Below, piece after piece: positions 34,467 through 43,887 of a stretch of DNA of 64,000 nt. Source of the stretch: Alcaligenes aquatilis (lineage in GTDB: Bacteria > Pseudomonadota > Gammaproteobacteria > Burkholderiales > Burkholderiaceae_B); contig NZ_CP022390.1 of NCBI RefSeq assembly GCF_003076515.1, positions 3,655,892-3,719,891 of the forward strand, in the 5' to 3' direction. Each line of letters begins with the position of its first letter. The stretch's first letter is position 1. Made by a program: the position numbers and the translations under genes. The notes below the pieces were generated by a model that was not told where the DNA came from, made no database searches, and saw only the letters and a list, made by a program, of their open reading frames with translations.

Positions 34467-36071
34467 ATGAAAATCGACCCCGCCAACAAGCCGACAATAC
34501 CCCGTTCTACGGGCCAGGCTCCGTCCTTTTTCTGGCGCAGCCTGATGGCGGGTGGAGCCTTGCTGGCCGGCCTGACAGGCTGCGCTCTGCCCTCGCTGGA
34601 GGGCCGTAGCCACAGCGAGGCTTTGCCGTTGGATCAGGCCCGGAACACTATGATTGGCCAGGCGGTGACTCCCATGGTTCAGCAGCATCCTGGCTTGTCC
34701 GGCATTTACCCTTTGTTTGATCCGCACGACGCGTATGCCGCCCGCGCCTTGCTGGCCTTTGCCGCCCAGAAAACGCTGGATGTGCAGTATTACATTTGGC
34801 GGGGTGATACCACTGGCACCTTGATGCTGGGCACTTTGTTGCAAGCGGCGGAGCGTGGCGTGCGCGTACGTTTGTTGATTGACGACAATGGCATTACGGG
34901 GTTGGATGATTCTTTATCTGCCTTGAATGCCCATCCCAATATCGAAGTGCGCCTGTTCAACCCCTTTGTGTTGCGCTGGCCTAAATCCCTGGGCTTCCTG
35001 ATGGATTTTTCCCGTCTGAACCGGCGCATGCACAACAAGTCCTTTACCGTCGATAACCAGGTCACCATTATTGGTGGACGCAATGTGGGTGATGAGTATT
35101 TCGGCGCGACCCAGGACGTGTTGTTTGCAGACCTGGACGTGATGGCCATTGGTGCCGTGGTACAGGATGTCTCCAAGGATTTCGACCGCTACTGGGCCAG
35201 TCAGTCGGCCTATCCGGTCGATACTCTGATCAAAACAGGTGGTTCGCAAGCACTGGTGACGTTTCAGGCGCAGTTGCAAGAGGCTCAGGAGCAGCCACGC
35301 GCCAAGGATTATCAGCAGGTGCTGCGTGAATCGGATTTGGTCAGCCATCTGGTGCGCGGCGAGCTGGATTTCCAGTGGGCGCGTACCACCATGATCAGTG
35401 ATGACCCGGCCAAGGCTTTGGGCCCGGTCAATCCGGAACAGTTGATGGTCTGGCAAATGGACCATGTGCTGGGCAAACCCACCAGTCAGGTCGATCTGGT
35501 GTCCTCTTATTTTGTGCCTACGGCGGCGGGCGTACGCGCTTTTGAGGCGATGATGCAACGGCCTGGCATGAAGGTGCGTGTTTTGACCAACTCTCTGGCG
35601 GCTACGGACGTAGCTGCGGTGCATGCGGGCTATGCGAAGCGACGCAAAGCCTTGCTGGAGGCAGGGGTGCAGTTGCTGGAGCTGCGGCCCACCACGGACA
35701 AACCTACCCGTCATGGCTCGGGGCCATTTGGCAGTTCGGGCTCGGCCCTGCATGCCAAGACTTTTGCCGTGGATGGCAAACGCTTGTTTGTGGGGTCCTT
35801 TAATTTCGATCCGCGTTCGGTCAATTTGAATACGGAACTGGGCTTTATTATCGAAAGCCCTGAAATGGCGCAAGCCTTGTCCAGGAGCTTTGAGGAAGTC
35901 TTGCCTTACCGTAGCTATCGTGTCGAACTGGATGATAATGGCGACCTGGTATGGATTCAGTTAAACGAAGACGGTACTGAGCGCTTTTTTACCTCCGAGC
36001 CCAATGCCAGCATCTGGCGGCGAGCCGGAGTCGGAGTCTTGTCTGTCCTGCCGATCGAGTGGCTGCTGTAA
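34467..36071 (+). CDS. Phospholipase D-family lipoprotein (ClsC-like)
   Basis: About 534 aa from the ATG at 34467. A lipobox (AGLTGC) follows a basic, hydrophobic leader. Two HKD motifs are present: HNKSFTVDNQVTIIGGRN and HAKTFAVDGKRLFVGSFN. Together they form one phospholipase D active site. The order and spacing match cardiolipin synthase C (YmdC) proteins, which transfer phosphatidyl groups between lipids. Upstream in-frame ATG codons at 34389, 34407 and 34431 are also possible, but they give a leader with no signal character before MKIDPAN. It stands alone. Confidence 0.85.
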   Translation: MKIDPANKPTIPRSTGQAPSFFWRSLMAGGALLAGLTGCALPSLEGRSHSEALPLDQARNTMIGQAVTPMVQQHPGLSGIYPLFDPHDAYAARALLAFAAQKTLDVQYYIWRGDTTGTLMLGTLLQAAERGVRVRLLIDDNGITGLDDSLSALNAHPNIEVRLFNPFVLRWPKSLGFLMDFSRLNRRMHNKSFTVDNQVTIIGGRNVGDEYFGATQDVLFADLDVMAIGAVVQDVSKDFDRYWASQSAYPVDTLIKTGGSQALVTFQAQLQEAQEQPRAKDYQQVLRESDLVSHLVRGELDFQWARTTMISDDPAKALGPVNPEQLMVWQMDHVLGKPTSQVDLVSSYFVPTAAGVRAFEAMMQRPGMKVRVLTNSLAATDVAAVHAGYAKRRKALLEAGVQLLELRPTTDKPTRHGSGPFGSSGSALHAKTFAVDGKRLFVGSFNFDPRSVNLNTELGFIIESPEMAQALSRSFEEVLPYRSYRVELDDNGDLVWIQLNEDGTERFFTSEPNASIWRRAGVGVLSVLPIEWLL

Positions 36072-36101
36072 GCCAGATTTGTTTATCGACTATTGATGTG
36101 C

Positions 36102-36139
36102 CATGCCCCCAAGGACAAGGCGAAGTCCTTGGGGGCATG
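36102..36139. terminator. Strong hairpin between convergent genes
   Basis: A perfect 15-bp stem (36102-36116 with 36125-36139, CATGCCCCCAAGGAC arm) and an 8-nt loop. It lies between the PLD gene and the large regulator gene, which converge. T richness is weak on both sides. Confidence 0.75.
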
Positions 36140-36164
36140 TAAATCAGGCTGCATTTTTTGCTAA

Positions 36165-39100
36165 CTAGACTTTGAGCCTTTGCACTGCCTGTCTGCGTGT
36201 CTGAATCCAGTCTGTGTAGCGGTGCAGGCCGTATTTTTCCATGTGTTGTTCAGCCAGATTCCATTCCTGCAAGGCTTGTGCATTTTCACCCAGCGCCATC
36301 CAGGCATCACCACGTACGCAGTGCAGCTCGGCACGCAAACTGTTTGTGTCATAGCGCAGGCCTTGAGCGGCGGCCTTGTCTAGCCAGGGCATGGCCTCAT
36401 TGCTGCGTCCCAGGCGGATCATGGCGCGGGCAATTCGACACATCAGGCCATCGGTGCTGATGGGCAGCCCGTACTGTGCAGTCTGTACGCAATCGAGTAG
36501 TGATTGCAGGCTGGTTTCCCGACCATGCAGCATCACCTGGCAATAGTGCAGGTAAGAGCGGCTAAGGGCAGACCATGGCTCGGGGTTATGCGACCTTTGT
36601 AGCTCTTGCAAGGACAGCTCGGCCACTTGCTGACAGTGTTCAAGCTGTTCCATCAGATAGTGGGCCTGCATCACGAACAAATGAGTGATGGCGCGCAGGG
36701 AAAATGCGGTGTCTGAACGCAGGCTTTGCAAGGCCAGATGAGTGTGCTGCTGTGCCGCTTCCATATTGCCTTTCAAGGCCAGAGCCACACTCAGGGTGCC
36801 AAAGGTAATGGATTGCGGGAAGTGCTGGGCAATGGCTTGACGGCTGTTCTGTTCCTTCAGGTCATCAAAGACGGCCAGGCTCAGGTTCAGTGTCTGGATG
36901 GCATTGGTGACATTTCCCTTCCATAGCTCGTGCTGACCAATTGCATATAAAGCCCAACTGCGGTTTTGATCGTGGCTGGTTTCATTGGCCAGGGCCAGCA
37001 GTTGGCGCGCTTTTTGCAAAGCTTGTTCAAAATTACCTTGGGCTTGAAAGGCCGTCCAGGCTGTCCATAAACTGATCATGACCTGATCGGAGTCATGCTC
37101 GTCATGCAAGCCATGCCCCAATTCATAAGCCATGGCGGTAGACGCTGAGGCCGGGCCATACAGGGACGATTCAATGGCACCTTGCAGCATGCGGCATTCA
37201 AACTGCAGGGTTTGGCGTACCTGCAGGTCGTCGATCAGGTCGCTGCGGTTCAAGCAGCGTTGCAGATATTGGCTGGCCTGACGCAGGTCGTCTTGTGCCA
37301 AGGCTTCGCGGGCGGCACGTTGCCACCAAAATGCGGCCTCCGCGCTGTCAGCCTCGCACAGGTGCCAAGCAATTTGCTCGGGTGCATGACGACGGCGTAT
37401 ACCGTGCTGGGCAATGGCGTAGTGGGCCTGGCGCAACTCTTCGTGCATGGCCACGCGTTTCAGTGCCTGGGACACCAGGGGAAGACAGGATACCTGCTTG
37501 TCATGTACATCGATCAAATCCAGCGTAGCCAGCGTATCCAGGCCACCGCTCAAGGTCGTGCCCTCCAGACGCAACATCAGGGCCAGCTCGTCAATGGCGA
37601 TGGGTTCCTCCTGCAAGGCAATGCTGGTCAGAATGTGGCGTGTTGCGGGCAAGAGGCTGTGGTATTGGGTACAGATCAGGTCGGTCAGGCACAAGGCATC
37701 GTTGCATTCGCTATTGAGTTCGTGGCAGCGCAGCAGCTCATGGGCGTGGCCCGGGTTGCCCGCACTTAACTTAACCAGGCGGCTGCGTTTATCACGCGCC
37801 AGTCGCTGGCCGCGCTGATTGCTCAGCAAGCTGTTGATGCTGGAGCGATCCAGCGTAGGCAAGCTCAGGTGCTCGGCACGCTCCAGACCGTGACCAGGTT
37901 TGCGGCTGGTCGTGAGTAATAGTGTCGGGTGACGGGGGGCCGTGTGTGCCAGCAAGCGGATCAGGCGTTGTGTAGGCGGGTCGGCCCATTGCACGTTTTC
38001 AATAATCAGTAAGCGACGGCGAGGCGAATTGCCTGTGCCACTGAGCAGGTTGAACAGCAAGTCCATGTGAGCGGTGGATGGCTCGTTTAGTTCTTGTTCT
38101 TCAGGGCCATGGTTTAACCATTGGTGCAGGGACTGGGCCTGTTTGGGGCTGATTTCCAGCGTTTCTTGCAAGATTTGAACGGAAAAGGGATCGTGCTGCT
38201 TGCCATTTTGCGAGGTGATGTAATCGGCAATTTGCTCGTGCAGCCAGAGGCGAATCGGGTGCCAGGCCACACGACGCTTGTCTTCACGACAAGTGAGCAT
38301 AATGCAGGGGTGGGCGGTTTTTTGTACATAGTCCGCCAGAGACTGCACCAGCAGACTTTTGCCAATATGCGCGCGACCATGAATGGCGATGTGATGCAAG
38401 GTGCGATTCGAGCCGATATGTGACCAGGCTTGCACCAGATGATCGAACTCTTGTGACCGACCATAAACGCGGCTGGTCAAACGCGCGTGGTCTGTGTCGG
38501 AGGGGCTTAGGTTCAGCCACAGGGCCTCATTTTGGCGACCTGCAGAGGGTTGAATATCTTTGCTGGCCAGACGTAGGGCAGCCTGTGCGCTGATGCGTGG
38601 TGCACCGGGAGCGGCCTGCCAGCTCAAGGGCAAGACGACTTGTGCCAATTGACCCCAGGGGTCTGGGCAGGCGCTTTGATCGTCCATGGCCAGATCGGCA
38701 TGAAGGGCGATGCTCAGCGTAATGTGCTCATCAAGGCGCAGGGTCGCGGCAACGCGTGCCAATACGACCGCCTGAGTGATGGGTGACTCCAGCAATTCTG
38801 GATACCCAAAATAAGCGATCAACTGATTGGGGCCAGCTTCACAGGGCCAGGCACCATGTTGTTCGATCAAATGTCGCAACGTCTGGCGGCTTTGCTCCAG
38901 CAGTTGACCTCCCCTTTCGCGGGCGTGGCGGTGGCTGGGTTCAAAGCGCAGGCACAAACCCACTGCCGCCAAGGGACGCAACTGCAGGCTGACTTTCGTC
39001 GACAAGGATTTGACCGGGCTGGACGCCGAGCGCACGGGCAGATCCACCAAGTTGCGCGTCTGGGCGCTGGGCTCGCAGCCCAGACGGTCGGCCAGCAAGA

Positions 39101-39776
39101 CGGAGCATTGTTCGTAAGCATGCAGGGCGGCTTCGTGCTGGCCCTCTTGTTTGAGCAGACGAATTAGTTCTTGGTGCAGTTTTTCTTCTTCAGGCCAGAT
39201 CACAAGCCAGCGTTTAAGGTAGCTGATTGCTTGTGGTGTGGGCAAAGATCTCAGACCGGACTGTATATACCGGTCACGACATTGAGACAGGGTTTGCCGA
39301 ATAGTGTGTTGTGTATCCTGCAACCAGTCTTGCAACTGTTCGCCATGATGCAGTTTCACTTGTCCCAGCAAGGGGCCCTGATACAGATTCAGACGCTCCA
39401 GATCGCTAAGGGCAGGCTGGCTGGGGTGTTGCAGCAGGCTGAGCACATCCACTTGGGCACGATTGGGGTCCAGGGCCAGGGTGTCGTTGGTAATGTGCAG
39501 GGCCTGGTCACACCCCTCAAAGGCGCGGCGCAAGGCATGCAGCGCGTGGCGCAAACGAGCACGGCCTACACTGATGGGGTCTTCATGCCAGATCGTTTCG
39601 GCCAGACGGCTGCGGCTGATTGGTTTTCCCTGCGCTAAAGCCAGTATGGACAATAAAATACGCGCTTTATCGTAATTAATGATTTGTGCGCGGCATTGTC
39701 CTTGAACCAGGAGTCGGTAGGAACCGAGTAGGTAAATTTGGGCCAAGTGCGAGGCAGAGGAAGGCAAAACATCCAT
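36165..39776 (-). CDS. Large transcriptional regulator: BTAD, degenerate cyclase-like domain, P-loop ATPase, TPR
   Basis: 1203 aa. Residues about 12-110 form an OmpR-type winged helix (RARLRHALHALRRAFEG and ALDPNRAQVDVLSLL) and about 110-245 a bacterial transcriptional activation domain (BTAD) with TPR-like helices. Residues about 270-410 resemble an adenylate cyclase homology domain (NQLIAYFGYPELLESPITQAVVLA) without catalytic residues. A STAND-type ATPase follows, with Walker A GRAHIGKS (467-474) and Walker B LLIIENVQWAD. The C-terminal half is TPR-like. Such proteins are ligand- or protein-sensing activators. Its target is unknown. It is divergent from the GntR gene at 39972 and not close to any obvious operon of its own. 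Confidence 0.85.
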   Translation of the reverse strand: MDVLPSSASHLAQIYLLGSYRLLVQGQCRAQIINYDKARILLSILALAQGKPISRSRLAETIWHEDPISVGRARLRHALHALRRAFEGCDQALHITNDTLALDPNRAQVDVLSLLQHPSQPALSDLERLNLYQGPLLGQVKLHHGEQLQDWLQDTQHTIRQTLSQCRDRYIQSGLRSLPTPQAISYLKRWLVIWPEEEKLHQELIRLLKQEGQHEAALHAYEQCSVLLADRLGCEPSAQTRNLVDLPVRSASSPVKSLSTKVSLQLRPLAAVGLCLRFEPSHRHARERGGQLLEQSRQTLRHLIEQHGAWPCEAGPNQLIAYFGYPELLESPITQAVVLARVAATLRLDEHITLSIALHADLAMDDQSACPDPWGQLAQVVLPLSWQAAPGAPRISAQAALRLASKDIQPSAGRQNEALWLNLSPSDTDHARLTSRVYGRSQEFDHLVQAWSHIGSNRTLHHIAIHGRAHIGKSLLVQSLADYVQKTAHPCIMLTCREDKRRVAWHPIRLWLHEQIADYITSQNGKQHDPFSVQILQETLEISPKQAQSLHQWLNHGPEEQELNEPSTAHMDLLFNLLSGTGNSPRRRLLIIENVQWADPPTQRLIRLLAHTAPRHPTLLLTTSRKPGHGLERAEHLSLPTLDRSSINSLLSNQRGQRLARDKRSRLVKLSAGNPGHAHELLRCHELNSECNDALCLTDLICTQYHSLLPATRHILTSIALQEEPIAIDELALMLRLEGTTLSGGLDTLATLDLIDVHDKQVSCLPLVSQALKRVAMHEELRQAHYAIAQHGIRRRHAPEQIAWHLCEADSAEAAFWWQRAAREALAQDDLRQASQYLQRCLNRSDLIDDLQVRQTLQFECRMLQGAIESSLYGPASASTAMAYELGHGLHDEHDSDQVMISLWTAWTAFQAQGNFEQALQKARQLLALANETSHDQNRSWALYAIGQHELWKGNVTNAIQTLNLSLAVFDDLKEQNSRQAIAQHFPQSITFGTLSVALALKGNMEAAQQHTHLALQSLRSDTAFSLRAITHLFVMQAHYLMEQLEHCQQVAELSLQELQRSHNPEPWSALSRSYLHYCQVMLHGRETSLQSLLDCVQTAQYGLPISTDGLMCRIARAMIRLGRSNEAMPWLDKAAAQGLRYDTNSLRAELHCVRGDAWMALGENAQALQEWNLAEQHMEKYGLHRYTDWIQTRRQAVQRLKV

Positions 39777-39971
39777 GGGCTCGGGCTCGTATCAAGAGTT
39801 AAGCAATGATTGGGATAATGTATCCGATCCGTTTAATTTCCGTTTGCCAACTTTTGCGAAAATAAACGCCTTGCTTGTTCAAGATTAAACCTTTTTGGGA
39901 TATCTCCGGCTTCTCGCCTCGCAGGCTATGATGTGAACTTGTCACTTTCCTGTGCTCGGTTGCCTTTTTGT

Positions 39972-40718
39972 ATGGTTGATCCCACACGTTCTTCACTGCG
40001 CAAACAGTCCAAATTGCCTCTGTCGCTCAAGGTGAAATATACCTTGCGAGCGCGCCTGGAGCGTGGCGAATGGACGATGGGGACGCGTATTCCTACGCTG
40101 GAGGAGCTGATGCAGGAATACGGCGTCTCGCGTGCAACTGTGCGGGCGGCGCTGGACGAGCTGGAAAATGAAGGCCTGATTGAACGCACCCGTGGCAAAG
40201 GGACCTTTGTCATTGGCGATGTAGCTCAGGATCATTGGCTGATGCTACCCACCAACTGGGACGCTCTGATCGAGCATTTGACGCGTCTGGATTCGGTCAT
40301 GGTGGAGCTGGGCCACGGGACAGGGGCCTTGCCCATAGAGATTACGGGCCAGTCCTTGCCTGATGAATATTGGTGGACCAGCCGCGTCAATTACGCCGAT
40401 GGTGTGGCGTACAGCTTGAATACGGTCTACGTGTTAAATACCTTGGCTCAGACACTGCAACCTGAATTGAGCCAGGAACCTGTGCTGCTGGTGTTGAATC
40501 GTCTGGCTCGTGAGCAGATTCATACGGTTCGTCAAACACTTACCGTGCGGGTAGCCGATGCCGATCTGGCGCGCCATTTGAGCATGGATATTGGTATGCC
40601 GGTCGTGCGGGTGATTCGCCTGATCATGAACCGTGCGAATCAACTGGTTTATGCGGCGCAGGTCTTTTATCCCGCTAAATATCTCAGTATCCAGACTGAA
40701 CTGGCCCCTGGCTTTTAA
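39972..40718 (+). CDS. GntR-family regulator (HutC/UTRA type)
   Basis: About 248 aa from the ATG at 39972 (MVDPTRSSLRK). The winged helix is MGTRIPTLEELMQEYGVSRATVRAALDELENEGLIERTRGKGTF in character (about residues 35-80), and the C-terminal UTRA ligand-binding domain covers about 95-240. The upstream GTG at 39933 is less likely. The next genes on the same strand, a metallo-beta-lactamase-fold enzyme and a Bug binding protein, have an inverted repeat in their promoter, so they are plausible targets. Confidence 0.88.
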   Translation: MVDPTRSSLRKQSKLPLSLKVKYTLRARLERGEWTMGTRIPTLEELMQEYGVSRATVRAALDELENEGLIERTRGKGTFVIGDVAQDHWLMLPTNWDALIEHLTRLDSVMVELGHGTGALPIEITGQSLPDEYWWTSRVNYADGVAYSLNTVYVLNTLAQTLQPELSQEPVLLVLNRLAREQIHTVRQTLTVRVADADLARHLSMDIGMPVVRVIRLIMNRANQLVYAAQVFYPAKYLSIQTELAPGF

Positions 40719-40794
40719 GCCTGTCATCGCAAGCGCAACGCACCTTTACGACACTCCTAGGTAAAAACACCAAGTTATTCCGCTGAGTGGCGAG

Positions 40795-40843
40795 GTGTAC
40801 ACTTTTTTCATAAAGTCCTAAAAATAGAACTTTATGACTTTAT
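40795..40843 (+). promoter_or_regulatory. Operator region of the MBL-Bug operon
   Basis: Three elements: the perfect palindrome GTGTACAC (40795-40802), the inverted repeat ATAAAGT (40810-40816) with ACTTTAT (40829-40835), and a further ACTTTAT (40837-40843). A GntR-type or other dimeric regulator could bind here. The rest of 40719-40897 shows nothing else. Confidence 0.5.
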
Positions 40844-40897
40844 CGAAGAGGCACTGTTCTGGTGCCGGATGTTTTTATCTGCTTGAAGGAGCTTTAC

Positions 40898-41791
40898 GTG
40901 AAGATAACCATGCTTGGCACCGGCGCTGCGTTGCCTGATCCGGACCGTGCCCAGTCGTCCATTTTGGTGACGCTGGATAACGGCAAGAATTACCTGTTTG
41001 ATTGCGGCGAAGGGTCCACGCGTCAGATGGTGAAGGCCAATATCAATCCGGCTGATGTGCCTTGGGTGTTTCTAAGTCACCTGCACTATGACCATGTCTG
41101 CGGTTTGCCGTTTTTTGTCTTGTCTAGCTGGGTTTTCAACCGCGAAGGCAGGCTGAAGGTTTTTGGCCCCAAGGGGACTCAGGACTTTGTGGATCATTCT
41201 TTCGAGAACGGGGCGTTTCGTGTGGATATTCAAGCTCGGGCAGCTTATCCGGCTCGTCAAAAAAACATGGCTGCCGTACGCCCGGAGGTCTTCGAGGTGG
41301 AGCCCGGCCTGATGTACGAGGATGAGGACGTCAAAATCTATATTGATGTGGTGGATCACATTCCTACCGAAATTACGGATTGTTTTGGTATTCGTATGGA
41401 GGCCGAGGGCAAAGTGGTGGCGTTCAGTGGCGATACGGCTCCTTGTGAGTCCATGATACGGCTGGCGCAGGATGCCGATTTGCTGATACATGAATGCACC
41501 TTTCCCGAGTCTTTCCTGAAGCATCGTGAGGAATCAGGGGTAGGAACGTTTGCGCATACCAGCCCTTTGCAGTTGGGTGAAATCGCTTGTAAAGCCAATG
41601 TGAAGAGTTTAGTGGCCACTCATTTTGGGCATTATGACTCCACCAGTCCGGTGATTAAACGTGCGGCGGGTAATCATTTGCCGGTTGATTTAATGGGGCC
41701 TGAACGCCTGGACGAAGTAGCTCGGGATATTCGCAAAAGCTACAAAGGCGATTTGCGCTTGGCAACGGATTTGATGCGCATAGACCTGTAA
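40898..41791 (+). CDS. Metallo-beta-lactamase-fold hydrolase (RNase Z-like)
   Basis: 297 aa from a GTG start at 40898 with AAGGAG 7 nt upstream. The metal-binding motif is LSHLHYDHVCG (HxHxDH) near residue 62-67, with a further AFSGDTAPCE Asp, an ECTF segment and the C-terminal THFGHYD His. The layout matches RNase Z/arylsulfatase-like beta-lactamase-fold enzymes, many of which hydrolyse lactones or esters of small aromatic substrates. It is probably not tRNase Z, because the exosite arm is not seen. It is followed 22 nt later by a Bug binding protein gene, suggesting that it processes an imported compound. Confidence 0.82.
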   Translation: MKITMLGTGAALPDPDRAQSSILVTLDNGKNYLFDCGEGSTRQMVKANINPADVPWVFLSHLHYDHVCGLPFFVLSSWVFNREGRLKVFGPKGTQDFVDHSFENGAFRVDIQARAAYPARQKNMAAVRPEVFEVEPGLMYEDEDVKIYIDVVDHIPTEITDCFGIRMEAEGKVVAFSGDTAPCESMIRLAQDADLLIHECTFPESFLKHREESGVGTFAHTSPLQLGEIACKANVKSLVATHFGHYDSTSPVIKRAAGNHLPVDLMGPERLDEVARDIRKSYKGDLRLATDLMRIDL

Positions 41792-41813
41792 AAGGCGCGT
41801 GGAGGGAGACAAG

Positions 41814-42788
41814 ATGCAAGTAATTAAGAAAACTGTGGCGTGCCTTGCGGCGGCACTTGGCCTGGCGACGGTAGGGCCGACTTGGGCGGATTATCCCGAG
41901 CAACCTGTAAAGGTAGTGATTCCTTACCCTCCAGGAGCGGCGGGTGACATTATTTTCCGTATCTTGCAGCCTGAGCTGTCTCGGGAGTTGGGACAGACGG
42001 TGATTACGGATTACAAGACTGGCGCAGGTGGCAATATCGGCACGCAAATGGTGGCGCGCTCCAAGCCGGATGGCTACACCTTGCTGTTTTCGGCGACCAA
42101 TAATTTTGTGATCAATCAGTTCTTGTACAAGAACATGGGCTATGACCCATTCAAGGATTTGTATGTGATCAATAAGGTGGCGGATGCGGCGGCGTTTGTT
42201 TATGTGAATGGAGAGTTGCCCGTCAAGAATATGGCTGAATTCAGGGATTATGTGCAGCAGCGCAAAGGGCAAGTGAACTACGGGACGCCGGGGGCAGGCA
42301 CGACGCCCGAGCTATCGGCCTGGAAGTTGTCTGCGGTTCTGGAAGGCGATATGTTGGGGATTCATTACCGAGGCTCGGCACCGGGGATACAGGCTTTGTT
42401 GAGCAATGAAGTGCAGATGTTTGTCAGCAGCTATGGTTTGGGGGCGGCTTTCCTGCCGCAGGGGAGGTTGAAGGCTTTGGCTGTTGCCCTGCCGGAGCGT
42501 TTCCCGGCCTTGCCTGATGTCCCCACGATGGAGGAACTGGGCTACAAGGATGTGGTGATCAGCAACTGGTGGGCTTTGGCTGTGCCTGCCGGGACGGATA
42601 CAGAGATCGTTGCCAAGATTGAAGGGGCTTTGGAAAAAGTGCTGGCTGATCCCGAGATTCGTAAGAAGTTACTGGATCAGGGGTATTTGCTGTCCAAGGT
42701 GTCGGCCGAGGAGTTTCGGAAGGGGCTGCCTGCAGAGGCGGATTACTGGCATGACATTGTGACTCGGGCGGGGATCAGCCTGGATTAA
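41814..42788 (+). CDS. Tripartite tricarboxylate transporter binding protein (Bug family)
   Basis: A 324-aa periplasmic protein. The signal peptide ends TWA-DYP. Family motifs include VKVVIPYPPGAAGDIIFRIL, TDYKTGAGGNIGTQMVARSKPDGYTLLF and a C-terminal EEFRKGLPAE. GGAGGGAG precedes the ATG at 41814, which is preferred to the earlier GTG. No TctAB membrane genes are adjacent, as is usual for the expanded Bug families of Alcaligenaceae. The ligand is unknown, probably an organic acid. Confidence 0.92.
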   Translation: MQVIKKTVACLAAALGLATVGPTWADYPEQPVKVVIPYPPGAAGDIIFRILQPELSRELGQTVITDYKTGAGGNIGTQMVARSKPDGYTLLFSATNNFVINQFLYKNMGYDPFKDLYVINKVADAAAFVYVNGELPVKNMAEFRDYVQQRKGQVNYGTPGAGTTPELSAWKLSAVLEGDMLGIHYRGSAPGIQALLSNEVQMFVSSYGLGAAFLPQGRLKALAVALPERFPALPDVPTMEELGYKDVVISNWWALAVPAGTDTEIVAKIEGALEKVLADPEIRKKLLDQGYLLSKVSAEEFRKGLPAEADYWHDIVTRAGISLD

Positions 42789-42949
42789 GGCTGGCTTCTG
42801 GTTCTGCTGTTGCTGTTGGTTCACAAGGGCGTCATTACCTTGATGAGCTAAAAGGCGGCGGCATGGCAGAACTTAGGTGACTGGGGCTGTGGCGATGCAG
42901 CGGCTTTCTTCTGATCGTGCTGTTTGGGCTCTGCGGGGGAGCGAGAGGG

Positions 42950-43103
42950 TTTTCTTGTGGGGCCCGTGTCCGGCTTGTCTTGGCGGGCCCCTTGCCCACG
43001 CTGCGCGTGGGTTCCCTTGTCAGTGTGACGGGGCGGGCGGGTCGTGAACTCGGAGCGCGATTTGTCCCCCGTACAAACCGCAAGCGTGCTCCTCAAACAG
43101 CAC
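42950..43103 (+). repeat. Dispersed repeat element A, copy 2
   Basis: 154 bp, gap-free match (about 84%) to 17800-17953. It forms two clear hairpins: a GGGGCCCG arm pairing with CGGGCCCC, and CCCACGC-TGC-GCGTGGG. It lies between two convergent Bug-protein operons, the same type of position as copy 1. 42789-42949 has nothing recognisable. Confidence 0.8.
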
Positions 43104-43296
43104 TGGAGAGGAGAAAAGGTTTGGATTTGTTGAACGGTGATTTCGTGTTTTTTGGGATGCTTCAGGCAGGCCTTGAGCTTGGTTTGAATACGTGAGTGAT
43201 AGGCGAGGTGATTGGAGTTGAAGAAAAAGTGGGTGGGGGTTAAGTAGCTTTTTTATGATGCCGGAGGGGGCTTTAAGTTTTTTGGGCGCTACTCTT

Positions 43297-43338
43297 TTTG
43301 GCTTTGGCTTTGGCTTTGGCTTTGGCTTTGGCTTTGGT
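43297..43338. repeat. Hexanucleotide microsatellite (TTTGGC)x6 + TTTGGT
   Basis: Six exact tandem TTTGGC units and one TTTGGT. It lies in a non-coding interval just before a trinucleotide array. Confidence 0.95.
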
Positions 43339-43340
43339 AT

Positions 43341-43407
<67 letters not shown>

Positions 43408-43530
43408 CGGTGGTCACTTCTGGCGCCATTGACCTCGCACTATCAACGGGACATAAAAACAGTAAATCTCATACCGCACTAAGCCATTCAGTTGGCTCTT
43501 AAAAAGAAGGGAACAGAGTAGTGTGAGTCT

Positions 43531-43763
43531 GCCGGTTGGTGCAGGTGTAGCAGTGGTCGGGCGGATCAGAGTACTTGCCGCGGTCAGGAGATAGCGTAGG
43601 GGTGCAAGCATCCTGCTGTTTGAGCGGGGCGCTTGTGGATCGTCCGGGGGACGAACCACCCCGCGAGTTCAGGATGCGCCCGTAGCTATCTCCTGACAAG
43701 GGCACCGGTGCGCAGCACCGGCAAGTGCTCAGCCCGACCACTGCTACACCTGCACTAACCGGC
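43531..43763 (+). repeat. Dispersed giant-hairpin repeat element B, copy 2
   Basis: 233 bp. Terminal arms of 32 bp (43531-43562 and 43732-43763) are complementary at 31 positions, the exception being a G-T wobble. Inside are GAGTACTTGCC/GGCAAGTGCTC, a 13-bp stem GTCAGGAGATAGC/GCTATCTCCTGAC, GCATCCTG/CAGGATGC and the tip TGGATCGTCC-GGG-GGACGAACCA with one mismatch. The terminal arm sequence is unrelated to that of copy 1, while the core is nearly identical. Confidence 0.8.
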
Positions 43764-43845
43764 TCCCTGCTCCTGCTCCCTTCTTTTTGCGAGCTGCCTC
43801 GCCATCAAGCATTGAGCCTGCCCTCAGCAACACCTACGCAGCCCC

Positions 43846-43876
43846 AAAAAAAACAGCCCCTGAAACCAGGGGCTGT
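43846..43876 (-). terminator. Rho-independent terminator of the sulfatase-Bug operon
   Basis: ACAGCCCCTG-AAAC-CAGGGGCTGT, with an A run on the plus strand that is the T run of the minus-strand transcript, 12 nt after the Bug gene stop. Confidence 0.9.
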
Positions 43877-43887
43877 AATTCCAACAA

